This document shows, one piece after another, positions 55,569 to 64,000 of a stretch of DNA of 64,000 nt (within the stretch, counting starts at the first letter, position 1; each line of letters opens with the position of its first letter). The stretch is from Rickettsiales bacterium (GTDB taxonomy: Bacteria > Pseudomonadota > Alphaproteobacteria > Rickettsiales > Rickettsiaceae). Location of the stretch: assembly GCA_947456795.1 (NCBI GenBank), contig CANGTI010000002.1, forward strand, positions 124,001-188,000, written 5' to 3'. The notes under the pieces are model-generated. The model made no database searches, was not told the origin of the DNA, and was given only the letters and a program-made list of their open reading frames with translations. The position numbers were made by a program, and so were the translations under genes.

Positions 55569-56084
55569 TTATAGAAATTTTGCTGGCAAAAACCAATCAG
55601 GGGCGCCGCGTCTTGTCCATCTCGTTTTTTCCAAATTGGAAGAATATTTTGCGCACATGTATAATTTATACGCATCATGCACGTCTAACACATTTCTAAA
55701 ATCAACGCACAATACTTCAGATCTAGTACAGTTTGCAAAAGGCGTCAATTCACCTTGAAGGTTGCAAAAAGTTTTGTACTGAAGAAATTTTTCCATCAAA
55801 AACGATGATTTATGTACCTTATCGTAACGAAACGTATATTCATCACAAAGAGCTTGCATGTGCAGATAAAGCCATTCCCAATTTTTTAAAGAAGATGCAG
55901 CCCAAATCGTGCAGGGATGCTTCATGTGAGTTGGTTTATATATATCCAAATAAAGCATGCCCGAGAGCAAGTACACTGTTGTACTTAAAATTTGAGCACT
56001 TTCCAGCACCATTTTGACAACCCTTTTGTCGTCTAGTTCAATTGCAGAAGTAACAGGGCAAGGGCTGGTTGCAAAAATGTTCAT
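55569..56084 (-). CDS. Phage-type conserved protein of unknown function
   Basis: 171 residues resembling a conserved protein seen in many tailed phages and some bacteria. Shared pattern: a start with a short strand, LDDKRVVKMVLESAQILSTTVY (family: CDKHVVKMILExAQxLxTA), then THMKHPCTIWAASSLKNWEWLYLHMQALCDEYTFRYDKVHKS, and a C-terminal WTRRGAPDWF. The role is unknown; some annotations call related proteins pyrimidine-dimer glycosylases, which I cannot confirm. No other phage gene is nearby, so it is probably an isolated acquisition. It lies between fliR and dksA. Confidence 0.7.
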   Translation of the reverse strand: MNIFATSPCPVTSAIELDDKRVVKMVLESAQILSTTVYLLSGMLYLDIYKPTHMKHPCTIWAASSLKNWEWLYLHMQALCDEYTFRYDKVHKSSFLMEKFLQYKTFCNLQGELTPFANCTRSEVLCVDFRNVLDVHDAYKLYMCAKYSSNLEKTRWTRRGAPDWFLPAKFL

Positions 56085-56159
56085 GATCTGATGATCATCT
56101 CAACAAGATTTCTCCAGCAGGAGAAAACGTTCGTGCAAAAGGATTGTAGGGACATGATT

Positions 56160-56612
56160 TTATCTTCGGGAACGCAAACTCAAAGTAGCCTTACTTTTGT
56201 CCTTTTCTTGCCTTTCTTTCATCTCATGCTTACGTTGCGCCTCAATAGAAAGGGTTGCAACGGGTCTAGCTTTTAGACGCTCCACACCTATGGGGCTTCC
56301 AGTGAGTGTACAATAACCGTATTCCTTTTTTTTAATGCGATCTATAGCGGCTTCAATTTTTTCTATCAATTTTCTACACCTAGTACCCTTTCTAAGTTCA
56401 AAACGCGCATGAGACTCTTCGCTGACTCTATCGCTTAAATCAGGATCACCAAGGCTTGTCCCTTGCAGTACTCGGCTCAGTTGACTCGATGCAGTATCTA
56501 AAGACTTTTTCCATTCGCTCAATTTTCTATAGAAAAACTCAAGTTGCATAGGATTCATGTATTCCTCCGAATCAGAAGGATCATATCCTTCTGGCAATTC
56601 TATTCTTTGCAT
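56160..56612 (-). CDS. dksA: RNA polymerase-binding transcription factor DksA, cysteine-poor form
   Basis: 150 residues with the coiled-coil hairpin (EFFYRKLSEWKKSLDTASSQLSR, Asp near the tip) and the globular end (KKKEYGYCTLTGSPIGVERLKARPVATLSIEAQRKHE). In canonical DksA four Cys bind zinc; here only one remains (YGYC), the others being Thr, Ser and Ala-like positions, as in Cys-poor DksA2 proteins that work without zinc. GAGGAGGTAATTT before the ATG is a strong Shine-Dalgarno; its GAGGTAAT pairs perfectly with ATTACCTC in the 16S 3' end. Confidence 0.9.
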   Translation of the reverse strand: MQRIELPEGYDPSDSEEYMNPMQLEFFYRKLSEWKKSLDTASSQLSRVLQGTSLGDPDLSDRVSEESHARFELRKGTRCRKLIEKIEAAIDRIKKKEYGYCTLTGSPIGVERLKARPVATLSIEAQRKHEMKERQEKDKSKATLSLRSRR

Positions 56613-56748
56613 AAATTACCTCCTCGAACAAAACAATACAAAAGCACCCAAAAAACGAATCCTTACGTATCTCAAAACACTTTCAAAAGACAATTATAAG
56701 AACATAACAACTCTTGTAAAGTAAGGCTGAAAAAAATCAACTTCAAAG

Positions 56749-56826
56749 TGGCGCGCCCGAGAGGACTTGAACCCCTGGCCTTGTGATCCGTAGTCACACG
56801 CTCTAATCCAACTGAGCTACGGGCGC
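56749..56826 (-). tRNA. tRNA-Arg (ACG)
   Basis: Acceptor GCGCCCG/CGGGCGC, D-arm GCTCAGTTGGATTAGAGC, anticodon stem TGTGA/TCACA with loop CTACGGA giving ACG, T-arm GGGG-TTCAAGT-CCTC-type, discriminator G and encoded CCA. A34 is the substrate for TadA, making an inosine that reads CGU/CGC/CGA. Confidence 0.95.
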
Positions 56827-56979
56827 TTAATAGGTAACAAAACCTACATAGGATTAACTCAGTTTTAAAAAACTGTCATTAAAATTGTCCTTATAACAAA
56901 AATAAAAATATTTATAAAAAAGAAACTCGCTATTAGAAAAGTCAAAAACATTGATTAAAGAGTTGACAAAATCCACAAT

Positions 56980-57008
56980 TGGTAAGATCTCTACGCTCTG
57001 GTAAGATC
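56980..57008 (+). promoter_or_regulatory. Direct repeat upstream of pccB (candidate operator)
   Basis: TGGTAAGATC occurs twice (56980-56989 and 56999-57008), 19 bp apart, roughly two helix turns, shortly after a TTGACA at 56963-56968. The spacing and place before pccB suggest a regulator site, but no -10 fits well and the regulator is unknown. Confidence 0.3.
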
Positions 57009-57111
57009 GGGTTTCTCAGTTTCAGAGGCAACCAAAGCTTAAATATTGATAAAGAAATTTTTTTTAAGGATAAAACTAAGAAACACTCAAAAAAATAAAA
57101 AGGTCTTTTCT

Positions 57112-58650
57112 ATGTCTTACAGTAAAAAGTACCCAAGTCTTTACGAAATGCAAAAACGCTCTCTAGAAGCTGGCACCGTAGAGAAGATTAATATTCAGCA
57201 TAGTAAAGGAAAACTCACAGCTAGAGAAAGAATATCCGTTCTCCTCGATACCGCATCATTTGAAGAAACAGGAACTTTTGCTCAAAATATCGATCCCCAA
57301 AGTCTTGGATTAAACGAAAGTAACAGCGTAGGAGATGGAGTAGTGACTGGTCATGGTACAATTAATGGAAGATTAGTTTTTGTATACAGTCAAAACTTTA
57401 CGGTTTTAGGGGGATCACTTGGCAGAACTCACGGTAGCAAGATATGTAACCTTATACAAAAAGCCATACAAGTTGGGGCTCCAATAATTGGGCTCAATGA
57501 TTCAGGAGGAGCCAGAATACAAGAAGGAGTAGACGCACTTGCTGGATATGGAGACATATTTCAACAAAACGTTATAGCTTCAGGAGTCGTGCCCCAAATT
57601 TCAGTCATCATGGGGCCATGCGCAGGAGGCGCAGTTTATTCGCCTGCACTTACCGACTTTGTCTTTATGGTCAAACAAACCTCTTATATGTTTTTGACTG
57701 GTCCAGAAGTAGTAAAAGAGGTATCCGGAGAAGAGGTATCTTTTAAAGATCTGGGCGGAACAAAAGTGCACACAAACAACGGAGTATCCGATCTAGTATT
57801 TAAGAACGATATAGAAGCACTTCTGGAAATCAGAAGATTCATAAATTTTCTCCCTCTATCAAATAAAAAAGGATCTCCAAAAAGGCCCTCCTCAGATCCT
57901 GCAGACAGGGTAGACATGGCACTTAATACATTAGTGCCTCAAAACCCTAACAAAGAATACGATATGAAAGAGCTCATTCTGCGTATCGTAGACGAAGAAG
58001 AGTTTTTTGAGCTAAAACCCGATTTCGCAAAGAATATCATAACAGGATTTGGATGCCTTGAAGGCCAAACCGTAGGGTTTGTTGCAAATCAACCAATGCA
58101 TCTTGCCGGATGCCTAGACATTAAGGCATCTTGCAAAGGAGCAAGATTCGTACGCTTTTGCGATGCTTTTAATATACCCATCATAACATTAGTTGATGTA
58201 CCAGGCTTTCTTCCGGGCGTTCAGCAAGAAGAGGGAGGAATAATCACACATGGTGCCAAACTCTTGTATTCATATGCAGAAGCAACAGTGCCCAAAATTA
58301 CAGTTATCACAAGAAAAGCTTATGGAGGCGCCTACATAGTAATGGGATCCAAGCATCTAAGAGGAGACGTTAATTATGCATGGGAAAATAGCGAGATCGC
58401 TGTAATGGGAGCACAAAGCGCTGCAAAAATTATTTTTAGAAAAGAAATGAACGATCCAATCGCTTTAGAAAGAAAAATAGAGGAATATAAAAATTCAACG
58501 TCTTCTCCCTTTACAGCAGCTGCAAGAGGGCATTTAGATGATATCATCCACCCTTCCCACACAAGACTCAGAATATGCAAAGCATTAAATTTCTTAAGAA
58601 AAAAAGAAACTCAGTTGCCTTGGAAAAAACATGATAACATGCCACTTTGA
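57112..58650 (+). CDS. pccB: Propionyl-CoA carboxylase beta chain (carboxyltransferase)
   Basis: Transfers carboxyl from carboxybiotin to propionyl-CoA, giving methylmalonyl-CoA. ATG 57112 gives 512 residues, the usual length; the frame runs 22 codons further upstream to an unlikely start. The acyl-CoA pocket glycine pairs appear in [20 protein letters not shown] and [14 protein letters not shown]; carboxybiotin side motifs are in [31 protein letters not shown] and [14 protein letters not shown]. pccA follows after 70 bp. Confidence 0.94.
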   Translation: MSYSKKYPSLYEMQKRSLEAGTVEKINIQHSKGKLTARERISVLLDTASFEETGTFAQNIDPQSLGLNESNSVGDGVVTGHGTINGRLVFVYSQNFTVLGGSLGRTHGSKICNLIQKAIQVGAPIIGLNDSGGARIQEGVDALAGYGDIFQQNVIASGVVPQISVIMGPCAGGAVYSPALTDFVFMVKQTSYMFLTGPEVVKEVSGEEVSFKDLGGTKVHTNNGVSDLVFKNDIEALLEIRRFINFLPLSNKKGSPKRPSSDPADRVDMALNTLVPQNPNKEYDMKELILRIVDEEEFFELKPDFAKNIITGFGCLEGQTVGFVANQPMHLAGCLDIKASCKGARFVRFCDAFNIPIITLVDVPGFLPGVQQEEGGIITHGAKLLYSYAEATVPKITVITRKAYGGAYIVMGSKHLRGDVNYAWENSEIAVMGAQSAAKIIFRKEMNDPIALERKIEEYKNSTSSPFTAAARGHLDDIIHPSHTRLRICKALNFLRKKETQLPWKKHDNMPL

Positions 58651-58720
58651 TTATACTTTCTCAGAAAAATAATCAAACTCGTAACTATCCTTTTAGTCAT
58701 CATTAATAAAAAGCATCTCA

Positions 58721-60715
58721 ATGTCTTATTTTGACTCAATTTTGGTAGCAAATAGAGGAGAAGTGGCACTACGCATCATAAGAACCTTAAAGAAAATGAA
58801 TATACGCTCCATAGCCGTATATTCAGAGGCAGATTCTAATGCATTGCATGTGCAAAGTGCTGATGAAGCCTACTATATAGGAAATTCTCCAGCAACAGAA
58901 AGCTATCTCTCTATTCAAAACATCATTACTGCAGCAAAACAAACTGGCGCTCAGGCAGTGCATCCAGGTTATGGTTTTTTATCTGAAAATCCTAAATTTG
59001 CCTTAAAATTAAAACGAGAAGGCATTGGTTTTATTGGCCCTAGTGCAGAAGCAATCAAAAGCATGGGGGATAAAATTGAAGCAAAAAAAATTGCAATAGA
59101 CGCCAATGTTAACGTAGTGCCCGGATACATAGGAGTCATTTTGGATGTAAACAAAGCAATATCCATTGCAGAAGAAATAGGCTTTCCTGTAATTGTCAAA
59201 GCAGCAGCAGGCGGGGGCGGAAGAGGAATGAGAGTTGTATACAACAAGGAACAAATGGTTGCAGCACTGGAGTCAGCAAGAATAGAGGCTGCAAACAGCT
59301 TTAATGACAATAGAGTTTTTATAGAAAAATTCATAGTAAACACCCCAAGACATATTGAAATTCAAGTGTTAGCAGACAAACACGGAAACGTAGTATGCCT
59401 TGGCGAAAGAGAATGCTCTATACAGCGGAGTCATCAAAAAGTAATAGAAGAAACTCCAAGTACCTGCATAGATGAAGACTCTCGCAGAGAAATGTACAGG
59501 CAAAGCATTTCTTTAGTAAAAAAAGTGAATTATCATTCCGCAGGAACGGTAGAGTTTATGCTAGATAGCGACCACCGCTTCTACTTTTTAGAAATGAACA
59601 CTAGGTTACAAGTTGAACATACAGTAACAGAAATGGTCACAGGAATAGACCTGGTAGAAGAGATGATCAAAGTAGCTGCAGGAGAAAAACTCAGTTTTGC
59701 TCAAAATGATATTCTCATTAATAAACACGCAATAGAATGCAGAATTTGCGCAGAAGATCCTGCTAGAGGATTTTTACCCTCTAGTGGACGAATCACTGAG
59801 TACAGAGAGCCAACAAAATCAACAAATATTCGTATAGATACAAGTCTTGCAGATGGAATTGAGGTAAGCGTTTATTACGATACGATGGTTGCAAAGCTTT
59901 GCACCATAGGAGACTCCAGAAAAGAAGCAATAGAACAGATGCTATCTGCATTAAGCGCCTTTGTCATTAGAGGCATAAACCATAATATTGCATTTTTAGA
60001 GGCCTTGATATCCCACCCCAAATTCATTGCTGGAGACATACACACAGGCTTTATAGCAGAAGAATATCCGCAAGGTTTTGGAGGAGCAGAACTCACCTCT
60101 GAGATTTCCCAAATTTTTGTTGGAGCAGCAATCCACCTCTTTATCACAGAACAAAAAAGGCTACGTCTTATTAACGAAAGGATGGACGATCAAACTCATA
60201 AAATTATGACCAGATGGGTTGTCACTGTCGATAACGTGTCATTTCCAGTTGTACTCAAACCTATGCCCGGAGGATACAATATAAGACAAGGAAGCAATAG
60301 AATTGCAGTTCGAAGCAATTGGGCAATAGGAAATAGACTTTTCGTATGCCAAATTAATGGTAAAAATTTAAATGTAAAAGTAGAGCATATCACTACAGGG
60401 TATAGGTTGATTCATGCTGGAGTTACAGCAACTGTTTATGTGAGATCTCCAAAAGTCTCAGAGTTAGAAGGTTTTATGATAGCAAATGAGAGCGAATCAG
60501 ATACAAAAGAAGTATACTCACCTCTTGGGGGACAAATTATAGATATTAAAATCAATGAAAAAGATTCAGTTAAAGAAGGAATGACACTACTCACGCTTGC
60601 TGCCATAAAAATGGAAAACACAATCAAAGCACCAATGAGTGGCGTAATAAAAAAGATTCACGTTCAGACACAACAAGTTGTTCGAAGTGGAGATCTATTA
60701 GTAGAGTACGAATAG
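58721..60715 (+). CDS. pccA: Propionyl-CoA carboxylase alpha chain (biotin carboxylase with BCCP)
   Basis: 664 residues. The ATP-grasp biotin carboxylase occupies residues 1-450: [27 protein letters not shown], the Gly-rich loop [30 protein letters not shown] and [16 protein letters not shown] linker (BT) domain follows and the C-terminal BCCP carries the biotin Lys in AAIKMENTI, where AMKM is usual. It forms a functional pair with pccB. Biotin ligase is not in the window. Confidence 0.95.
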   Translation: MSYFDSILVANRGEVALRIIRTLKKMNIRSIAVYSEADSNALHVQSADEAYYIGNSPATESYLSIQNIITAAKQTGAQAVHPGYGFLSENPKFALKLKREGIGFIGPSAEAIKSMGDKIEAKKIAIDANVNVVPGYIGVILDVNKAISIAEEIGFPVIVKAAAGGGGRGMRVVYNKEQMVAALESARIEAANSFNDNRVFIEKFIVNTPRHIEIQVLADKHGNVVCLGERECSIQRSHQKVIEETPSTCIDEDSRREMYRQSISLVKKVNYHSAGTVEFMLDSDHRFYFLEMNTRLQVEHTVTEMVTGIDLVEEMIKVAAGEKLSFAQNDILINKHAIECRICAEDPARGFLPSSGRITEYREPTKSTNIRIDTSLADGIEVSVYYDTMVAKLCTIGDSRKEAIEQMLSALSAFVIRGINHNIAFLEALISHPKFIAGDIHTGFIAEEYPQGFGGAELTSEISQIFVGAAIHLFITEQKRLRLINERMDDQTHKIMTRWVVTVDNVSFPVVLKPMPGGYNIRQGSNRIAVRSNWAIGNRLFVCQINGKNLNVKVEHITTGYRLIHAGVTATVYVRSPKVSELEGFMIANESESDTKEVYSPLGGQIIDIKINEKDSVKEGMTLLTLAAIKMENTIKAPMSGVIKKIHVQTQQVVRSGDLLVEYE

Positions 60716-60744
60716 GAATAATTGCGAACAAAAAAACCAATACA

Positions 60745-62544
60745 ATGCAAACAGAACAAAAGCTTATACGTAATTTCGCAATCATAGCGCATATCGACCA
60801 TGGAAAATCTACGCTTGCAGATCGATTGATTGGAATATGTGAAGGATTAAGTCCAAATGAAATGCGAGATCAGGTTCTTGACTCGATGCCTCTTGAAAAA
60901 GAAAAAGGAATAACAATCAAAGCCCAAACAGCAAGACTCACGTATACAGCTGATTCTGGTCACAGATATCAATTCAATCTTATAGATACTCCAGGACACG
61001 TGGATTTTGCTTATGAAGTAAGCAGATCACTTGCAGCATGCGAAGGTTCCATTTTGTTAATCGATGCAACTCAAGGCATACAGGCACAAACTCTTGCAAA
61101 CGTCTATCAAGCAATAGATAACAATCATGAAATTCTACCAGTACTGAATAAAATTGACGTACCTTCTGCTTGTCCAGAGCTAATTTTGGAAGAGATAAGA
61201 GAAATAATAGGTATCTCTACTGAAAATGCTGTCCTGATTTCGGCTAAAACAGGGCAAGGAATAAAGGAATTAATGGAAGCAATAGTCAAATGGTTACCTC
61301 CACCACAAAGCGATGATTATGCACCTTTAAAAGCACTCATAGTGGATAGTTGGTACGACCAATATTTAGGAGTCGTAGTTTTAGTACGCATTGTAAGTGG
61401 AATTTTAAAAGTTGGAATGCAAGTAAGACTTTTCTCAACTGGCTCTCTCTATACCGTAGACAAAGTAGGCTTTTTTTCTCCTAAAAAACAATTTACAAAT
61501 GTTTTGTCTGCCGGAGAAATAGGCTTTTTGGTTGCAAAAATAAAACAAATTTCTGACTGCAAAGTCGGAGACACAGTATACGACGCAAAGGACGAAAATC
61601 CCGTAGCATTAAAAGGTTTCAAAGAACAAAATCCTCACGTATTTTGCGGTCTTTATCCAAAAGAAAAAGAGCTTTTTGCCCAATTACAAGATTGTTTGTC
61701 AAAATTAAAATTAAATGACTCTAGCCTAAAATTTGAACAGCAAAGCTCAGCAGCTCTTGGTCACGGCTTTAGATGCGGATTTCTAGGCCTACTACACCTT
61801 GAAATAATACAAGAAAGAATTACGAGAGAATTTGATCTTGATGTGGTAACAACAGCTCCTAGCGTGAATTATAAAATTTGCCTTAATAATGGAGAAGTCC
61901 TGGACATGCACGATCCCGCATCTCTTCCAGACACAACTTTAATAAAAGATATATTAGAGCCTTGGGTTTTAGCAACCATCATCACTCCTCAAGAATTTTT
62001 GGGCAACATTTTACAACTGTGCATAGAAAAACGAGGAAGACAAGTCAGCACATCGCACTCTGGTCAGAGAGTAATTCTGACCTATAAGATCCCTTTAAAC
62101 GAAGTAGTACTGAATTTTTATAATAGAATTAAAGCTCTCTCTAAAGGCTTTGCAAGCATAGATTGGGAATTTTGCGAATATGAAGCCGGAGATCTTGTAA
62201 AGCTCAACGTACTAATCGCAGGAGAACCTGTAGATGCCTTATGCGCCATAGTGCACAGACAACACGCAGAACGCAGAGGAAAAGAATTATGTGACAAGCT
62301 CAAAGATCTTATTCCAAGACATTTATTTCAAATTCCAATTCAAGCTGCAATCGGTGGTAGAATCATTGCAAGAGAAACAGTAAAAGCAATGAGAAAAAAT
62401 GTACTATCTAAGTGCTATGGTGGAGATATTTCAAGAAAGAGAAAACTTCTTGAAAAACAAAAAGCCGGAAAAAAGAAAATGCAAATGGTGGGCAATGTCA
62501 GCGTGCCCAAGTCAGTTTTCATAGAAGCTTTAAAAATCGATTAA
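60745..62544 (+). CDS. lepA: Elongation factor 4 (LepA)
   Basis: Translational GTPase of 599 residues. G1 is [15 protein letters not shown]2 includes GITIK, G3 DTPGHVDF, G4 NKID and G5 SAKTG. The LepA-specific C-terminal domain is present ([52 protein letters not shown]). It back-translocates or helps stalled ribosomes. It follows pccA by 29 bp. Confidence 0.97.
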   Translation: MQTEQKLIRNFAIIAHIDHGKSTLADRLIGICEGLSPNEMRDQVLDSMPLEKEKGITIKAQTARLTYTADSGHRYQFNLIDTPGHVDFAYEVSRSLAACEGSILLIDATQGIQAQTLANVYQAIDNNHEILPVLNKIDVPSACPELILEEIREIIGISTENAVLISAKTGQGIKELMEAIVKWLPPPQSDDYAPLKALIVDSWYDQYLGVVVLVRIVSGILKVGMQVRLFSTGSLYTVDKVGFFSPKKQFTNVLSAGEIGFLVAKIKQISDCKVGDTVYDAKDENPVALKGFKEQNPHVFCGLYPKEKELFAQLQDCLSKLKLNDSSLKFEQQSSAALGHGFRCGFLGLLHLEIIQERITREFDLDVVTTAPSVNYKICLNNGEVLDMHDPASLPDTTLIKDILEPWVLATIITPQEFLGNILQLCIEKRGRQVSTSHSGQRVILTYKIPLNEVVLNFYNRIKALSKGFASIDWEFCEYEAGDLVKLNVLIAGEPVDALCAIVHRQHAERRGKELCDKLKDLIPRHLFQIPIQAAIGGRIIARETVKAMRKNVLSKCYGGDISRKRKLLEKQKAGKKKMQMVGNVSVPKSVFIEALKID

Positions 62545-62563
62545 CACTCAAAGAAAGAGTCTC

Positions 62564-63268
62564 CTAAATCACTCCTACGCTTGGTGCTTTGATGTATAAA
62601 GGTAAAACCTCTTTGTGATGACCCTCTAATTTACCAAATGATATTATATGATGTGCTAACTGTCCTAGGACTTTAGCATTTACATGTCTTGGCAAAAACA
62701 AAAAGTTAGGATTGTCAAAAAATGAATCATAAATCTGTAGCATTCCGCTCCCTATAAAACCAACGATTTTGTCGGACAAATGCTCTACATGCGCTTTTAA
62801 ATCTTGAACACAAATTAGGATAGGTTCGTCTTTACTGTGATTATTACCATACTCAAAAATTTGTAGGTAAAGCTGCCCAGAATAAGCTTTAATTAGAACA
62901 ACAACCGCTTCAAGTTTTTTACCAATCTGCATTTGGGCTCTATAATGCCACAAATCAAAATTAGACATTACTAAAGGAGACGCCCGAGTAGAAATTAATA
63001 TCCCTTGGGCAGCGGCAAGACCCACCCTTATTCCTGTAAAACTACCAGGACCTTTCGTGAGAGCCAAATAATCTAGATCGTTATAACTTAAACCAGATTT
63101 TTCCATTACACGATTAATCATTGGAATCAAAATTTCCGCAGCTTGTAAAGAACGAGATACATCCTGATCAAAAGCAAGGAGTATATTGCCAACATGCAAA
63201 GCTGCAGAACAAAAATCTCCAGAAGTATCAAAGCTTAAAATGCTCATTTGATGATGAACTGTTTGCAT
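62564..63268 (-). CDS. tsaB: tRNA threonylcarbamoyladenosine biosynthesis protein TsaB
   Basis: 234 residues; partner of TsaD in t6A synthesis. ASKHA-fold landmarks: SILSFDTSGDFCSAAL at the start, LDYLALTKGPGSFTGIRVGLAAAQGI near residues 66-90, and a shortened second half. ATG 63268 and ATG 63247 both possible; the latter gives the usual family start. It lies 15 bp downstream of ffh and convergent with lepA. Confidence 0.93.
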   Translation of the reverse strand: MQTVHHQMSILSFDTSGDFCSAALHVGNILLAFDQDVSRSLQAAEILIPMINRVMEKSGLSYNDLDYLALTKGPGSFTGIRVGLAAAQGILISTRASPLVMSNFDLWHYRAQMQIGKKLEAVVVLIKAYSGQLYLQIFEYGNNHSKDEPILICVQDLKAHVEHLSDKIVGFIGSGMLQIYDSFFDNPNFLFLPRHVNAKVLGQLAHHIISFGKLEGHHKEVLPLYIKAPSVGVI

Positions 63269-63283
63269 CTCCTTGAACCAACT

Positions 63284-64000
63284 TTAAAAAAATTTCTTAG
63301 CAGTGTTAAGGATAGATTTTGGCCCACCCTTAATTAAAGTAGACATCTGATGAAATTGTTTTAAGAGAGCCTCAACCTGAGCAACTGTTACACCAGAACC
63401 CGCTGCAATTCTTTTTTTTCGAGAATGAGTAAGAAGCTGAGGAATTCTCCTTTCTTTTGGCGTCATAGACCTAATGATACTTTGTTGCTTTAGCAAAGTT
63501 TTATCGATACCTCCCTTGTCAAATGCAGAATGATCCATCAATTTGCTAGCGTTTGGAAGTAACCCCACTATCTTAGCAATACCGCCCATCTGACCTAAAC
63601 GCATGATGTATGATTCATAATCTTGCAGATTAAACCTACCCTCTTGCATTTTTTCAAGATCTCGATTACGAGTCTTGGAATCTACAACTGCATCTAATTT
63701 TTTAGTTAAAGCTTCTAAGTCTCCCATATCCAATATGCGCAATGCCATACCTTTGGGATCAAAAAGCTCCAGGTCTTTTACATCTTCTCCCACTCCAATA
63801 AATTTTATAGATTTATTGGTTACGTATTTGATGCTTAATGCGGCAGCTCCCTTGGAATCTGCATCCATTTTTGTCAGTATTACACCAGAAATACCAACAA
63901 TATCTGCAAAACATTTAGCAGATGTTACGGCGTCTTGTCCGGTCAAAGCATCTGCAACTAAAAGAACTTCCTTTGCTCCAATTGTGTCTTTAACTTCTGC
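63284..64000 (-). CDS. ffh: Signal recognition particle protein Ffh, C-terminal part (gene continues past the window)
   Basis: The frame runs off the right edge, so the N domain and the first GTPase motifs are outside. Seen here: LVADALTGQDAV (G-domain closing loop), ILTKMDADSKGAAALS (G4 TKMD), IGVGEDVKDLELFDP, and the M domain with MTPKERRIPQLLTHSRKKRIAAGSGVTVAQVEALLKQFHQMSTLI that binds 4.5S RNA. The tail after it is short (FNxAKKFF-type). The protein guides membrane proteins to FtsY and SecYEG. Confidence 0.96.
   Translation of the reverse strand, partial: AEVKDTIGAKEVLLVADALTGQDAVTSAKCFADIVGISGVILTKMDADSKGAAALSIKYVTNKSIKFIGVGEDVKDLELFDPKGMALRILDMGDLEALTKKLDAVVDSKTRNRDLEKMQEGRFNLQDYESYIMRLGQMGGIAKIVGLLPNASKLMDHSAFDKGGIDKTLLKQQSIIRSMTPKERRIPQLLTHSRKKRIAAGSGVTVAQVEALLKQFHQMSTLIKGGPKSILNTAKKFF

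Overview
The window is AT-rich DNA from an obligately host-associated alphaproteobacterium of the Rickettsiales/Holosporales type. This rests on four things: an alphaproteobacterial 16S rRNA gene that is not followed by tRNA-Ile/Ala, 23S or 5S; housekeeping genes dispersed out of their usual operons; propionyl-CoA carboxylase as the carboxylase of the region; and a ProP-like MFS carrier of the kind common in intracellular bacteria. It is not a minimal genome, because it keeps flagellar genes (fliF, fliG, a fliH-like gene, fliN, fliR, motA, motB), the Tol-Pal envelope system, zinc uptake and a complete pyruvate dehydrogenase operon. No mobile element, prophage block, CRISPR array or secondary-metabolite cluster is visible.

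Layout. 0-3 kb: 3' end of a cysteine-rich probable outer-membrane barrel, rplY, a structured non-coding stretch, and a decayed-looking pair of hypothetical frames. 3.3-4.9 kb: the 16S gene (minus strand) with its own promoter and leader. 5-14 kb: trxB, an alpha/beta hydrolase, yciB, then radA, ftsK, dnaA and dnaN on the plus strand, and tRNA-Arg(CCG) and tRNA-Ser(UGA). 14-20 kb: secF, fmt, def, xthA, znuB, znuC, rplT, rpmI. 20-23.5 kb: fliF-fliG-fliH-fliN. 24-30 kb: parB, an unknown gene, ppa, rplS, trmD, lgt, and tolA, tolR and tolQ. 30-35 kb: pdhA-pdhB-pdhC-lpd. 35-40 kb: pal, tRNA-Val and tRNA-Pro, argS, erpA/iscA-type gene, tsaD. 41-46 kb: secD-yajC, tolC-like gene, rpsD, truncated yidD. 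45.8-47.4 kb: a gene-free block of degenerate repeats with small hairpins. 47.4-56.6 kb: rpsP, rpmG, an S49 peptidase, mreB, motB-motA, tadA, xseB, an MFS carrier, a PAP2 phosphatase, fliR, a phage-type gene and dksA. 56.7-64 kb: tRNA-Arg(ACG), pccB-pccA, lepA, tsaB and the 3' part of ffh.

How the genes work together. fmt and def start and finish N-formylmethionine handling; tsaB and tsaD belong to the t6A pathway; tadA is expected to make the inosine of the tRNA-Arg(ACG) also found here. yajC, secD, secF, ffh, lgt and yidD serve protein export and membrane insertion. tolQRA and pal hold the envelope together during division, with mreB setting shape. pdhA-B-C and lpd feed acetyl-CoA, and pccA-B takes propionyl-CoA to methylmalonyl-CoA. 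The flagellar genes give a basal-body rotor, export and stator subset.

The strongest oddities are in the 16S gene: a changed anti-Shine-Dalgarno core (CCTCT in place of CCTCC), a rewritten hairpin at the universal EUB338 probe site, and a 12-nt insertion near the 5' end. Many start codons in the window lack an obvious Shine-Dalgarno motif. The second is the 1.6-kb repeat block, where three hairpins about 350 bp apart keep their pairing although their stem sequence changes.
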